The notes: generated by a model from the letters alone, not told the origin. 64,000 bases of DNA from Serratia sarumanii (GCF_029962605.1 NZ_CP124750.1:1302001-1366000), one strand, 5' to 3'. Shown: positions 28,840-37,730, numbered from the stretch's first letter. A program made the numbers and translations.

Positions 28840-30306
28840 TCAGTGCGGGTTCTGCTCTTCGTGAGCCTGCTGCTCCCGCTTCACTTCCTGCGCGCGCTTG
28901 CGCAGGCCGAACCAGCCCAGCGTCAGCAGCACCGCCAGCACCGGAATGGTGGCGATGGTCCAGGTGCCGTTCGGGTAGTCGAACGCCATCATAACCACCA
29001 CGATCAGCAGGAACGCCAGCGTCAGCCAGGAGGTGAACGGCGCGCCCGGCATTTTGAACGATACCGGCTGCGCGCGGCCTTCGCGCACGGCTTTGCGCAG
29101 GCGCATCTGGCAGACGATGATAAACGCCCAGGAGGCGATGATGCCCAGCGAGGCGATGTTCAGCACGATCTCGAATACCTGCGAAGGCACCAGGTAGTTG
29201 AGCACCACGCCGATCACGTAGATGCCGCAGGTGACCAGGATGCCGGCATAAGGCACCTGCTGGCTGCTCATTTTGGCCATCAGCTTCGGCGCCGAGCCGC
29301 CCATCGCCAGCGAACGCAGGATGCGGCCGGTGGAGTAGAGGCCGGAGTTGAGGCTGGACAGCGCGGCGGTCAACACCACGATGTTCATGATGGTGCCGAT
29401 GTAAGGCACGCCCAGCTTGCTGAAGAAGGTGACGAACGGGCTTTGGCCGGCCTGATAGGCGTTCCACGGCAGCAGCAGCACCAACAGCACCACGGAGCCG
29501 ACGTAGAACAGGCCGATACGCCAGATCACGCTGTTGATCGCTTTGGGCATCATTTTGGCCGGATCTTTACACTCGCCGGCGGCGGTGCCGATCAGCTCGA
29601 TGCCGGCGAAGGCGAAGATCACCCCTTGCACCAGTACCAGCGCCGGCAGCAGGCCGTGCGGGAACATGCCACCGTTTTCGGTGATCAGGTGCATGCCGGT
29701 GGTGTGGCCGGCGACCGGGGTGCCGGTGCCGAGGAAGACGACGCCGACAATCAGGAACAGCGCGATGGCGACGACCTTGATCAGCGCGAACCAGAACTCC
29801 ATCTCGGCGAACCACTTCACGCCGATCATGTTCATGGTGGCGACGATGCCGAGCGCGCCGAGGGCGAACAGCCACTGCGGCACGTCGGCAAAGGTGCCCC
29901 AGTAGTGCATGTACAGCGCCACCGCGGTGATGTCGACGATGCCGGTCATCGCCCAGTTGAGGAAGTACATCCAGCCGGCGACATAAGAGGCTTTCTCACC
30001 GAGAAATTCGCGGGCGTAAGAAACGAAGCTGCCGCTGGAAGGGCGATGCAGCACCAGCTCGCCCAGCGCGCGCAGGATGAAGAAAGAGAAGATCCCGCAC
30101 ACCAGATAGACCAGCGCCAGCGCCGGCCCGGCCAGTTCGAGACGGCCGCCGGTACCGAGGAACAAGCCGGTGCCGATCGAACCGCCGATGGCGATCATTT
30201 GGATCTGCCGGTTGCCCATGCTTTTGTGATAACCGGATTCATGAGAGTCTAGCCAGCGTCTTCTGGCGGCGTGTTTATCGTCCGCCGACTTTTTTTGTGA
30301 GTGCAT
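28840..30306 (-). CDS. ansP: L-asparagine permease AnsP
   Basis: 488 aa (E. coli AnsP 499) with twelve membrane helices, amino acid-polyamine-organocation superfamily. GGSIGTGLFLGTGG in helix 1 and the fully conserved LHRPSSGSFVSYAREFLGEK and NWAMTGIVDITAVALYMHYW blocks are those of AnsP rather than GabP or CycA. Proton-driven uptake of asparagine across the inner membrane. The C-terminal tail is shorter than in E. coli. It has a long (436 bp) upstream region with a CRP/FNR-like site. Confidence 0.93.
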   Translation of the reverse strand: MHSQKKSADDKHAARRRWLDSHESGYHKSMGNRQIQMIAIGGSIGTGLFLGTGGRLELAGPALALVYLVCGIFSFFILRALGELVLHRPSSGSFVSYAREFLGEKASYVAGWMYFLNWAMTGIVDITAVALYMHYWGTFADVPQWLFALGALGIVATMNMIGVKWFAEMEFWFALIKVVAIALFLIVGVVFLGTGTPVAGHTTGMHLITENGGMFPHGLLPALVLVQGVIFAFAGIELIGTAAGECKDPAKMMPKAINSVIWRIGLFYVGSVVLLVLLLPWNAYQAGQSPFVTFFSKLGVPYIGTIMNIVVLTAALSSLNSGLYSTGRILRSLAMGGSAPKLMAKMSSQQVPYAGILVTCGIYVIGVVLNYLVPSQVFEIVLNIASLGIIASWAFIIVCQMRLRKAVREGRAQPVSFKMPGAPFTSWLTLAFLLIVVVMMAFDYPNGTWTIATIPVLAVLLTLGWFGLRKRAQEVKREQQAHEEQNPH

Positions 30307-30742
30307 TATCCGTCCTGTTTACCTGTCTATGATGAACGCCGCCCTGAGCTGCAGGGCAAACGATTGCCATCAGCAATCGTAATGAGAATGAGGTCGTGGC
30401 ATCATTCCGCTGTTTATTGTGTATACAGCCGCCGTTAAATAACGGCGTGGCATGCTACCGTTTCCCGATAAAGGTGGCAAAAAAACCTGCGTACAAAGCG
30501 TGAACAATTGTGTGTATTTTTTAAACTGAAAACAAAAGCGCATATTATTCAGTAAGATGAGTCTTATTATCAACACGGAAATATCGAACGATAAAAGTGA
30601 TTGAAATCACAGAATAATAATTACCGCGCAAATTAAAGGGATTTTGAAGTTATTTTGCGTGAGGGGGAAGGCGGGCGGAAAATAAAGCGATGGCGCCTGC
30701 GCAGTAATTAGCGTGCGCAGGCGAATCGGACGCGGGGGCTTT
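30307..30742. other. Non-coding ansP upstream region
   Basis: AT-rich relative to its neighbours and without a credible gene. It holds two hairpins, ACGATTGC-N5-GCAATCGT (30360-30380) and CGCCGTT-AAAT-AACGGCG (30430-30447), a CRP/FNR-like site (30597-30610), and a possible minus-strand -10 TAATAT at 30547-30542. If that -10 is used, the ansP leader is about 230 nt and contains both hairpins. Confidence 0.6.
30597..30610. promoter_or_regulatory. CRP/FNR-like site upstream of ansP
   Basis: GTGA-TTGAAA-TCAC matches the CRP core exactly (one outer base off TGTGA-N6-TCACA). Read as TGAT-N4-ATCA it also has the inner FNR half-sites. It lies about 60 bp upstream of the candidate ansP -10. Confidence 0.6.
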
Positions 30743-31180
30743 TTAGGCGGATTCACCGGCCGGCAGAGCCGAAGCCGGCAGGCCGAACAGCTTGTCGAAC
30801 GCCCAGTTAAACAGGAAGGTGTAGCAAGGAATGATGACGATCAGCGCCATATCCAGCAGCAGCGCCTGCCACAGCGTGATGCCCATCCACCAGGCGATCA
30901 GCGGGATCAGATACACCACCAGCGTCAGCTGAAAGCCGACGGCGTGCAAAATGCGGCGCTTGAGCGTGCGGGTGCGCGACAGCTGGCGGCTTTCCCACCA
31001 CTCGAATAAATAGTTGTAAATGAAGTTCCAGCTGACCGCGATGGTGGTGATCACCACCGCCAGCGGCCCGGTGCTGCTCGGCGCATGGCCCGACAGCAGC
31101 GCCAGCCCCAGCGCCGAGATCGCCATGCCGATGATTTCATAAGCGGTGACATACACCAGTTTGCGTTTGACGCCTTGCAT
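30743..31180 (-). CDS. PACE-family efflux transporter (AceI-like)
   Basis: 145 aa with four membrane helices arranged as two tandem bacterial-transmembrane-pair units: RKLVYVTAYEIIGM plus WNFIYNYLFEWWE in the first, RILHAVGFQLTL plus CYTFLFNWAFDKLFGLP in the second. This is the PACE (AceI) architecture; AceI-type proteins export chlorhexidine, other biocides and short-chain diamines by proton antiport. The membrane-embedded Glu (AYEIIG) needed by AceI is present. Divergently transcribed from a LysR gene, as aceI is from aceR in Acinetobacter. Confidence 0.9.
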   Translation of the reverse strand: MQGVKRKLVYVTAYEIIGMAISALGLALLSGHAPSSTGPLAVVITTIAVSWNFIYNYLFEWWESRQLSRTRTLKRRILHAVGFQLTLVVYLIPLIAWWMGITLWQALLLDMALIVIIPCYTFLFNWAFDKLFGLPASALPAGESA

Positions 31181-31236
31181 TGTTTTCTCCCGATCTGTTT
31201 TTAGTTGCCTCTGCGGCGACGGCGGCTAAGATAACG

Positions 31237-31284
31237 TCAATCACATTGATAGAAAAAGTAAGGAGCTGTCAGTTTTACTGACAG
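31237..31284. promoter_or_regulatory. Control region between aceI-like and aceR-like genes
   Basis: Two palindromes lie in the 112-bp divergent gap: TCAAT-CAC-ATTGA (31237-31249) and CTGTCAGT-TTT-ACTGACAG (31266-31284). The second sits 8 bp before the LysR start codon and covers its ribosome binding region, so it could also act as an RNA hairpin limiting translation. Confidence 0.55.
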
Positions 31285-31292
31285 GTTAAACG

Positions 31293-32186
31293 ATGAACTT
31301 TTCCAGCGACAATATCGAACTGTTTCTGGCGGTGCTCGATCGCGGTTCGTTTTCCGCTGCCGCCCGCGCGCTGCGGCGCGTACCGTCCGCTGTCAGCATG
31401 GGCATCGCCAACATGGAGGCGGAACTCGGTTTCGCCTTGTTCGATCGCTCGCACCGCGAACCGACGCCGACCGCGCTGGCGTTGGCCCTGGCGCCGCACG
31501 CCCGGCTGATCGCCGGGCAGCTCAAGCAGCTGCAGGTGCACGCTATCGAACTGTCTCAGGGGCTGGAGAGCCGGCTTTCGATCGGCGTGGCGTCGGACAT
31601 TAACGGCGCCAGCCTGCTGGCGGCGGTGAAGACGCTGTCGCAGCGTTATCCGCTACTGAACATCGAAGTGCTCAGCGCGCCGCAGGACGACGTGCTGCAC
31701 ATGCTGCACCAGGAGCGCATTGGCGTTTGCCTGGCGTTCGGCGGGCTAAACATCAACAGCGCGGAGCAGTTCCACTCCGTCGGCGCGGAATCGCTGGTGG
31801 CGATGGTCTCGCCGCAGCACCCGGCGCTGGACGGCGCGGCGGGCGAGCTGTTTCTCGAGGATCTGGTCAACGTGCGGCAGATCATGGTGGCCAGCCGCGA
31901 TCTGCCGATCGGCGATCTGCGCCCGCAGGTGGCGGAGGCCTACTGGCGCACCGACAGCCTGCCGATGGCGCTGAACATGGTGGAAGCGGGCCTGGGGTGG
32001 GGCAATTTCCCGCTGTCGCTGGCCGAGCCGCTGCTGGCGCAGGGGCGGCTGGTACGGCTGAAATTCAAAAACACCAAGAACGAGCTGCGCTTGCCGATGC
32101 ATTTGATCTGGCTGAAGAGCCGCCCGCTGGATAAGGCGGCGCGCGAGCTGGTCGAGCTGATGCGCGCGGCACTGCAGGAAAGCTGA
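31293..32186 (+). CDS. LysR-family regulator (AceR-like)
   Basis: 297 aa. Winged-helix N-terminus (LFLAVLDRGSFSAAARALRR, VSMGIANMEAELGFALFDR) and a LysR effector-binding domain (about 90-290). The divergent position next to a PACE exporter suggests it senses the exported compound and activates the transporter, as AceR does; this is inferred from context. Converges with the dedA gene, 16 bp apart. Confidence 0.88.
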   Translation: MNFSSDNIELFLAVLDRGSFSAAARALRRVPSAVSMGIANMEAELGFALFDRSHREPTPTALALALAPHARLIAGQLKQLQVHAIELSQGLESRLSIGVASDINGASLLAAVKTLSQRYPLLNIEVLSAPQDDVLHMLHQERIGVCLAFGGLNINSAEQFHSVGAESLVAMVSPQHPALDGAAGELFLEDLVNVRQIMVASRDLPIGDLRPQVAEAYWRTDSLPMALNMVEAGLGWGNFPLSLAEPLLAQGRLVRLKFKNTKNELRLPMHLIWLKSRPLDKAARELVELMRAALQES

Positions 32187-32202
32187 CGCTAGGTGCGCTG
32201 GC

Positions 32203-32766
32203 TTATTCCGCGTGGCGTTTGCGCCACCAGAAGCGCACCAGCAGGATGGCGGCGATCGCCAGCGCGACAAACAGCAGGCTGGAGAGTTTTTTGTCGAAGC
32301 CGGTAACGAAGCGTTCGATCGCCTGGCCGCCAAAATAGCCGAGCATGACGAAGATCGTCGCCCACAGAATGGCGCCGAGGATGTTGAGCGGCACAAAACA
32401 CGACGGCGGCAGGCGGCTGGCGCCGATCAGCACCGGGCCGATGATGCGGAAACCGTACATAAAGCGCACCCCGATAACGAACAGCATCGGGTGGCGGGCG
32501 ATCAGCTTTCTGGCGCGCGCGATGCGCTTTTCCTGCCCCTTGAGCCGCGAGATGACCCGGCCTTCGAACCGGCGGCCGGCGAAGTACAGCAGCTGATCCC
32601 CCAGCGTACCTCCCAGCGCCACCACCGCGATCACCCACGGCCAGTGCAGCAAGCCTTCATGGGCGGCGATGCCGCCCAGCAGCGTGATGGTTTCTCCCTC
32701 AGCCAGGCAGCCGATAAACAACGCCCAGTAGCCGTAGTCCGTAATGTAGTGGGCCAAATCGGTCAT
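32203..32766 (-). CDS. DedA-family membrane protein (YohD-like)
   Basis: 187 aa, similar in length and sequence to E. coli YohD. Conserved DedA features: E-x-x-LLGG (AEGETITLLGGIAA), the GDQLLYFAGRRFEGR loop, F-x-R-F/Y-motif (GVRFMYGFRIIGPVLIGAS) and hydrophobic ends. The DedA superfamily moves lipid carriers such as undecaprenyl phosphate and supports envelope homeostasis; the role of this paralogue is unknown. Monocistronic. Confidence 0.9.
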   Translation of the reverse strand: MTDLAHYITDYGYWALFIGCLAEGETITLLGGIAAHEGLLHWPWVIAVVALGGTLGDQLLYFAGRRFEGRVISRLKGQEKRIARARKLIARHPMLFVIGVRFMYGFRIIGPVLIGASRLPPSCFVPLNILGAILWATIFVMLGYFGGQAIERFVTGFDKKLSSLLFVALAIAAILLVRFWWRKRHAE

Positions 32767-32816
32767 TCCTTACTCCTTATGTGACTGACGCATAAGGGCA
32801 AGTATACGCCCGATCG

Positions 32817-33494
32817 CTAGCCTTGGGCGATCTGGGTCACCAATGCTCTGCGCCGCGCCAGGCTTTCCGCCATCTGCGCCTGTACCCTGGCGTAAATGTG
32901 CGGCGGGGCCAGTTCCGGCGTGCCGCCCGTGAACGGCGGGGCCGGGGCGTATTCCAGGTAGAGTTGGATCGTTTGGGCGGTGTCTTCGCCGTGCAGTTCG
33001 GCGATCAGCGCCAGCGCGAAATCGATGCCGGCGGTAACGCCGCCGCCGCTGATCACGTTGCCGTCGCGCTCAACGCGTGCAGCGCTGGGGATGGCGCCGA
33101 ACAGCGCCAGGCTGTCGCGCATCGACCAGTGGCAGGCGGCGCGTTTGCCCGCCAGCAAGCCGGCGGCGGCCAGGATCAGCGAACCGGTGCACACTGAGGT
33201 CAGGTAGCGGGCATCGGCGCCCAGCCGACGGATCTGCTGCATAAAGGCCTCATCTTGCAGCGCCTGGGTGCAACCGCTGCCGCCCGGCACGCACAGCACG
33301 TCGCAGCGCGCGATCTCCGGCAGCGGGCGCAGCTGGGTGAAGTGCAAGCCTTCTGATTCGACATCCGCGCCGTCTACCGAAGCGACGATGATTTCCGCGC
33401 CCGGCATGCGGCGCAGAAACTGCAGCGGGCCGGTGAAGTCGAGCTGGGTGACGCCTTGATAGATGGGAAATACAATCACGAGTGGTTCAGACAT
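32817..33494 (-). CDS. inhA: DJ-1/PfpI family protein, isonitrile hydratase-like
   Basis: 225 aa. DJ-1/PfpI fold with nucleophile Cys102 in LTSVCTGSLIL and conserved Asp19 in TQLDFTGPL, the residue pair known from isonitrile hydratase InhA of Pseudomonas putida (228 aa), which hydrates isonitriles to N-formamides. Substrate here is inferred only. Start at MSEPLVIVF; an in-frame upstream extension overlaps the divergent gene and is rejected. Divergent (91 bp) from a GlxA-family regulator that carries the same domain. Confidence 0.8.
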   Translation of the reverse strand: MSEPLVIVFPIYQGVTQLDFTGPLQFLRRMPGAEIIVASVDGADVESEGLHFTQLRPLPEIARCDVLCVPGGSGCTQALQDEAFMQQIRRLGADARYLTSVCTGSLILAAAGLLAGKRAACHWSMRDSLALFGAIPSAARVERDGNVISGGGVTAGIDFALALIAELHGEDTAQTIQLYLEYAPAPPFTGGTPELAPPHIYARVQAQMAESLARRRALVTQIAQG

Positions 33495-33585
33495 GACATT
33501 CGCCTCATTTTTATCGTTGGACCTGGGCCATAATAGCCGCCCTGATTTTGGCTGGTATGACAGATAACCCTCAAAAAGCGCCATC

Positions 33586-34530
33586 ATGAAAACGATCGGT
33601 TTTGTGGTTTTTCCCGGTTTCAACCTGCTGGACTTTGCCGGCCCTCTGGCGGCGTTCGATAACGTCAGCCAGTTTACCGATCCATCGGCCTACCGCTGCG
33701 TGGCGATCTCGCCGCAGGGCGGGATGGTCGCCAGCTCGGCCGGGGTGGAGATCGCCACGCAACCGTGCGGCGACGAGCGTTTCGATACGCTGGTGGTGGC
33801 CGGCGGCAGCGGCAACGTGATGGCGGCGCAGTCGCCGGCGCTGGTGGCGTTTCTGACCACCCACAGCCGGCGGGCGCGGCGCATCGCCAGCGTGTGCACC
33901 GGCGCGTTTATTCTGGCGGCCTGCGGTTTGCTGGACGGCAAGCGCGCCACCACCCACTGGTATCACGCGGCGCGGCTGCAGCAGAGCTATCCGCGCATCC
34001 GCGTCGACAGCAACCGCATTTTCATTCGCGACGGCGATATCTGGACCTCGGCCGGCATCAGCGCCGGCATCGATCTGGCGTTGGCGCTGATCGAGGACGA
34101 TCTGGGCGCCACGATGGCGGCGGGCGTGGCGCGGCAGCTGGTGGTCTATCATCGGCGCCCCGGCGGGCAGTCGCAGTATTCGCTGCTGCTGGCGTTGAAC
34201 CCGTCGTCGGATCGCATGCGCGCCGCGCTGTCGTTCGCGCGCGAGCACTTGCACCTGCCGCTGTCGGTGGCGGATCTGGCCGACGCCGCCTGCCTGAGCG
34301 AGCGCCAGTTCGGCCGGCTGTTCCGCGCCGAAACCGGGCAGACGCCGGCCAAGGTGATCGAACAGCTGCGGGTGGAGGCGGCCAGGGTGCGCATCGAAGA
34401 GAGCGCCGAGCCGCTGGAGGCGATCGCCCGTTCGGTGGGGTTCAGCGATCCGGAGCGCATGAGGCGGGCGTTTATCCGCGTATTTGGCCTGTCGCCGCAG
34501 GCGATCCGCCGGCTCGGCCGCGCGGGATAA
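33586..34530 (+). CDS. GlxA-family transcriptional regulator (DJ-1/PfpI + AraC)
   Basis: 314 aa two-domain regulator: residues 1-170 form a DJ-1/PfpI domain with Cys104 (ASVCTGAFIL), and residues 205-310 form an AraC-type double helix-turn-helix (LSVADLADAACLSERQFGRLFRAETG, then IARSVGFSDPERMRRAFIRVFG). Probably controls the divergent isonitrile hydratase-like gene and the downstream adenosylhomocysteinase-like gene, 45 bp away. Confidence 0.9.
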   Translation: MKTIGFVVFPGFNLLDFAGPLAAFDNVSQFTDPSAYRCVAISPQGGMVASSAGVEIATQPCGDERFDTLVVAGGSGNVMAAQSPALVAFLTTHSRRARRIASVCTGAFILAACGLLDGKRATTHWYHAARLQQSYPRIRVDSNRIFIRDGDIWTSAGISAGIDLALALIEDDLGATMAAGVARQLVVYHRRPGGQSQYSLLLALNPSSDRMRAALSFAREHLHLPLSVADLADAACLSERQFGRLFRAETGQTPAKVIEQLRVEAARVRIEESAEPLEAIARSVGFSDPERMRRAFIRVFGLSPQAIRRLGRAG

Positions 34531-34575
34531 CTTTTTTGCCACGCCTGGCGGCGGGGCACACCAGAGGAGCAACGG

Positions 34576-35679
34576 ATGTATCAGGATTTCGAGAGCGAAT
34601 TGAACTGGGCGATGCGCCATATGCCGCGCACCCGGGCGGCGGTGGCGGCGTTGCCGGATCTGCACGGGGTGCGGCTGGCGTGCAATATGCACCTGGATCT
34701 GAAAATGGCGCCGCTGGTGGCCGGCCTGCTGGATAAGGGCGCGGCGATCTTCCTGACCACCTGCAATCCCACCACGGTGCAGAACGACGTGGTGGCCTGG
34801 CTGGAACGGCGGGGCGCGCAGGCCTATGCCTGGCGCGACATGAACGCCGGCGAGTGGTCGGAGTCCTTCGACCGCGCGCTGGCCTGGCAGCCGACCCACC
34901 TGTGCGAAATGGGGGCAGATCTGACCACCCGTTTGCACCAATCGCGGAGCGGCCCGCGGATCGTCGCCGGGCTGGAGGCCACCGGCTCGGGCATCAGCCG
35001 GTTAAACGGCGTGGCACCGCGCTACCCGATCTTCAACTGGGACGATCTGCCGGTGAAAGAGGGGCTGCACAATCGGCATATGGTTGGGCTGACCGCCTGG
35101 CACACCTTCTTCCAGACCACCCATTTGACGCTGCACGAAAAGCGCGTGCTGGTGATCGGCTACGGCCTGGTCGGGCAGGGGACAGCGGCGGCGGCCAGGG
35201 CTTACGGCGGCCAGGTGATGGTGGCGGAAATCGATCCGGCGCGCGCGCTGCAGGCGCGTTATGACGGCTGGCAGGTGGTGGATCTGGCGAGCGCCGTCGC
35301 GCAGGCGGACGTGATCGCTACCGCAACCGGCGCGAAAAACGTGCTCTCGGCGCAGCATTTGCAACAGGCGCAGGACGGCGTGTTTATCCTCAACGTCGGC
35401 CACGTGGCGGAAGAGATCGACGTCGGCTTCCTGCAAGGCCTGCCGCACCACGAGCCGATGCCTTATGTGAACGCTTACCAACTTAATGAGAAGACGGTGT
35501 ATTTGCTGGCCAACGGCTCGATGTTCAACCTGACCGCCGGCTATGGCGACAGCCTTAACGCCTTCGATGTGACGCTGGCGGTGATGGCGGCCGGCATCGG
35601 CCATATCGTCGGCGCCGGGGCGCGGCAAACGCCGGGGCTGTACCTGTTGCCGCAGTCGGCCTGGCAGCCGGCGCTGTAA
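34576..35679 (+). CDS. Adenosylhomocysteinase-like NAD-binding protein
   Basis: 367 aa, clearly in the S-adenosylhomocysteine hydrolase superfamily but shorter than true AHCY (about 430) and diverged. Retained positions: His39 (CNMHLDL), CNPTTVQNDVVAWL, Glu134 (AGLEATGSGI), Lys161 (PVKEG), Rossmann GYGLVGQG at 195-202 and His276 (NVGHVAEEID). Changed or lost: the substrate Asp of the usual FDN motif is His165 (LHN), and the C-terminal Lys/Tyr tail that closes the neighbouring subunit is missing. Enterobacteria normally use Pfs/LuxS for SAH, so the function is open. Linked to the glxA-type gene. Confidence 0.8.
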   Translation: MYQDFESELNWAMRHMPRTRAAVAALPDLHGVRLACNMHLDLKMAPLVAGLLDKGAAIFLTTCNPTTVQNDVVAWLERRGAQAYAWRDMNAGEWSESFDRALAWQPTHLCEMGADLTTRLHQSRSGPRIVAGLEATGSGISRLNGVAPRYPIFNWDDLPVKEGLHNRHMVGLTAWHTFFQTTHLTLHEKRVLVIGYGLVGQGTAAAARAYGGQVMVAEIDPARALQARYDGWQVVDLASAVAQADVIATATGAKNVLSAQHLQQAQDGVFILNVGHVAEEIDVGFLQGLPHHEPMPYVNAYQLNEKTVYLLANGSMFNLTAGYGDSLNAFDVTLAVMAAGIGHIVGAGARQTPGLYLLPQSAWQPAL

Positions 35680-35688
35680 CTTTTTCCA

Positions 35689-35730
35689 CGCGGGCGTTCA
35701 TCCCAGAGCGCCCGCGGGCTGCGTCGTTTT
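35689..35730 (+). terminator. Probable terminator after the AHCY-like gene
   Basis: 8-bp stem CGCGGGCG/CGCCCGCG with a 12-nt loop, then a T run (GTTTTTC) about 10 bases later. Confidence 0.45.
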
Positions 35731-35830
35731 TCAGCGGACAGAATTTGTCACAAATCCGCCATACAATCCCAGTGCCAAGCGCTGAACCCTCACATATAAT
35801 TCGCTGAGTTCAAGCCCCCATTTCAGAGTA

Positions 35831-36760
35831 ATGCCTGTGAAAATACGTGTTTTGGTTCTGACCCTGCTCGCTTTGCAGGCGGGCGCAGGCTTTGCGCCGC
35901 GCGCGTTGGCCAGCGACAACGCCGCCGCCCTGCACGCCACCCAACCGGAGTTGGCCTCCGGCAGCGCGATGGTCGTCGATATGCAAACCCATAAGGTGAT
36001 GTATGCGCGCAACCCGGATGAAGTGGTGCCGATCGCCTCGATCACCAAGCTGATGACCGCCATGGTTACGCTCGACGCGCACCTGCCGCTCGACGAGATG
36101 CTGGCGGTGGACATCCGCCAGACGCCGGAGATGAAAGGGGTGTATTCACGGGTGCGGCTGAACAGCGAAATCAGCCGTAAGGATATGCTGCTGCTGGCGC
36201 TGATGTCGTCGGAAAACCGCGCCGCCGCCAGCCTGGCGCACCACTATCCGGGGGGCTACAACGCCTTCATCAAAGCGATGAACGCCAAGGCCAGAGCGCT
36301 GGGCATGACCAATACCCATTATGTGGAACCGACCGGGCTGTCTATTCATAACGTGTCGACGGCGCGCGATCTGACCAAGCTGCTGATCGCCACCAAGCAA
36401 TATCCGTTGATCGGCCAGCTCAGCACCACCACCGAACGCATGGCCAGCTTCAAGGATCCGAACTACACGCTGCCGTTCCGCAACACCAACCATCTGGTGT
36501 ACAACCCGAAATGGAACATCCAGCTGACCAAAACCGGCTTCACCAACCAGGCGGGCCACTGCCTGGCGATGCGCACGGTGATCGGTAACCGCTCGGTGTC
36601 GCTGGTGGTGCTGGACGCCTTCGGCAAATATACCCACTTCGCCGACGCCAACCGGCTGCGCAGCTGGATTGAAACCGGCAAGGTGACGCCGATCCCGGCC
36701 GCCGCCCGTGACTATCGCCGCCAAAAAGACGCCCGTCTGGCGAAGAACGACAGCGAATAA
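35831..36760 (+). CDS. pbpG: D-alanyl-D-alanine endopeptidase PbpG (PBP7)
   Basis: 309 aa (E. coli 310). Signal peptide with cleavage after LA(S) near residue 27, then a low-molecular-weight penicillin-binding domain with all three active-site motifs: Ser70-I-T-Lys73, Ser127-Glu-Asn129 and Lys234-Thr-Gly236. Cleaves D-Ala-meso-DAP cross-links in peptidoglycan in the periplasm. C-terminal tail is basic and hydrophilic. Converges with a GNAT gene. Confidence 0.96.
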   Translation: MPVKIRVLVLTLLALQAGAGFAPRALASDNAAALHATQPELASGSAMVVDMQTHKVMYARNPDEVVPIASITKLMTAMVTLDAHLPLDEMLAVDIRQTPEMKGVYSRVRLNSEISRKDMLLLALMSSENRAAASLAHHYPGGYNAFIKAMNAKARALGMTNTHYVEPTGLSIHNVSTARDLTKLLIATKQYPLIGQLSTTTERMASFKDPNYTLPFRNTNHLVYNPKWNIQLTKTGFTNQAGHCLAMRTVIGNRSVSLVVLDAFGKYTHFADANRLRSWIETGKVTPIPAAARDYRRQKDARLAKNDSE

Positions 36761-36768
36761 CCCGCCTG

Positions 36769-36795
36769 GCGGCCTGCCCGTTTGCGGCAGGCCGC
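36769..36795. terminator. Hairpin between pbpG and a GNAT gene
   Basis: Perfect 10-bp stem GCGGCCTGCC/GGCAGGCCGC with a 7-nt loop, immediately after pbpG and touching the stop of the convergent gene. No strong T run on either side. Confidence 0.5.
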
Positions 36796-37250
36796 TATCG
36801 GCCCTCGGGCCGTCTGATGACAAATCCCCGCTCGCGATCGCCGTCGAAACCCGCCTTGAGATAAAGCTGGTGCGCGCCGGTGCGTTGCTGCCCCGACAGC
36901 AGCATCACCTTGTAACAGCCCTTGCGCCAGGCCAGCTGCAGCGCGTATTCGATCATCGCGAGCGCCACGCCGTGGCCGCGATAGGGCTCCGCCGTCACCA
37001 CGTGTTCGATGACGCCGAACGGCTGCGCCTGATGCGCCAGCCCCGGGATCAGCGCCAGCATGCAGGTGGCGATCGGCTGTTCCTCTTGCGCCGCTACCAC
37101 CAGACGGATTGCCGGATCGTCCAGCAGGCGCTGCAGGGCACGGCGCGCGTCGTCGCTGCGCAGCGGCGCATCCTGTGGGCGCAGCTCGCGATACAGAGCC
37201 AACAGGCCGTTGAGATCGTCCGGCTGCGCCAGGCGATGAATGATGCTCAT
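36795..37250 (-). CDS. GNAT-family N-acetyltransferase
   Basis: 151 aa. A single GNAT fold: the acetyl-CoA pyrophosphate loop is in EPYRGHGVALAMIEYAL, with beta-5 region CYKVMLLSG and the C-terminal YLKAGF. It resembles the aminoalkylphosphonate/phosphinothricin-like small GNATs, but the substrate cannot be told. Stand-alone, divergent from a VOC gene. Confidence 0.85.
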   Translation of the reverse strand: MSIIHRLAQPDDLNGLLALYRELRPQDAPLRSDDARRALQRLLDDPAIRLVVAAQEEQPIATCMLALIPGLAHQAQPFGVIEHVVTAEPYRGHGVALAMIEYALQLAWRKGCYKVMLLSGQQRTGAHQLYLKAGFDGDRERGFVIRRPEGR

Positions 37251-37325
37251 GGTTGCTCCTTTCGCCGCTTCAAGGGTAATCCGCTATCCTCCATTAATAC
37301 CACAACGATTACCGAAGGGGATGTT

Positions 37326-37730
37326 ATGAGTCAGGTTTCGACCTTTGTCATGTTCCAGGGGGAGGCGCAGCAGGCGATCGACCTCTACAGCCAGGTGTTT
37401 GCGCGTTTTCGGCTCATGCAGGTGCAGCATTACGACCCGACGCCGGACGGCCGGCGGTTAATCAAGCATGCCACCATCGATTTCGACCGGCAGAACCTGG
37501 TGTTTATCGACAGCCCGATCAGCCATGATTTCAGCTTTACCCCGGCGGTGTCGCTGTTCATCAACCTGCCTAACGAAGAAGCGTTGGAGAGGGCGTTCCA
37601 CCGCCTGGCGGAGGGCGGTAAGGTGCTGATGCCGCTCGACGACTACGGCTTCAGCGCTCGCTTCGGCTGGCTCAACGATCGCTTTGGGCTTTCCTGGCAG
37701 CTCAATGTGCCGGCGGGGGATCTGCCCTGA
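37326..37730 (+). CDS. VOC-family protein (PhnB/YjdN-like)
   Basis: 134 aa. The N-terminal FVMFQGEAQQAIDLYSQVF and C-terminal YGFSARFGWLNDRFGLSWQLN are typical of PhnB-like vicinal-oxygen-chelate proteins (3-demethylubiquinone-9 methyltransferase-like domain). Function unknown. Start at MSQVSTFV, placed behind AAGGGGATGTT; the frame is open far upstream but that part opposes the GNAT gene and is non-coding. Confidence 0.88.
   Translation: MSQVSTFVMFQGEAQQAIDLYSQVFARFRLMQVQHYDPTPDGRRLIKHATIDFDRQNLVFIDSPISHDFSFTPAVSLFINLPNEEALERAFHRLAEGGKVLMPLDDYGFSARFGWLNDRFGLSWQLNVPAGDLP

Noticed and set aside
30370..30576. A 68-codon minus-strand frame upstream of ansP
   Set aside because: It overlaps the predicted leader hairpins and contains rare codons; no family resemblance.
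36708..37730. A 340-codon version of the VOC gene
   Set aside because: Its first two thirds lie opposite the GNAT gene at 36795-37250 and show no homology.
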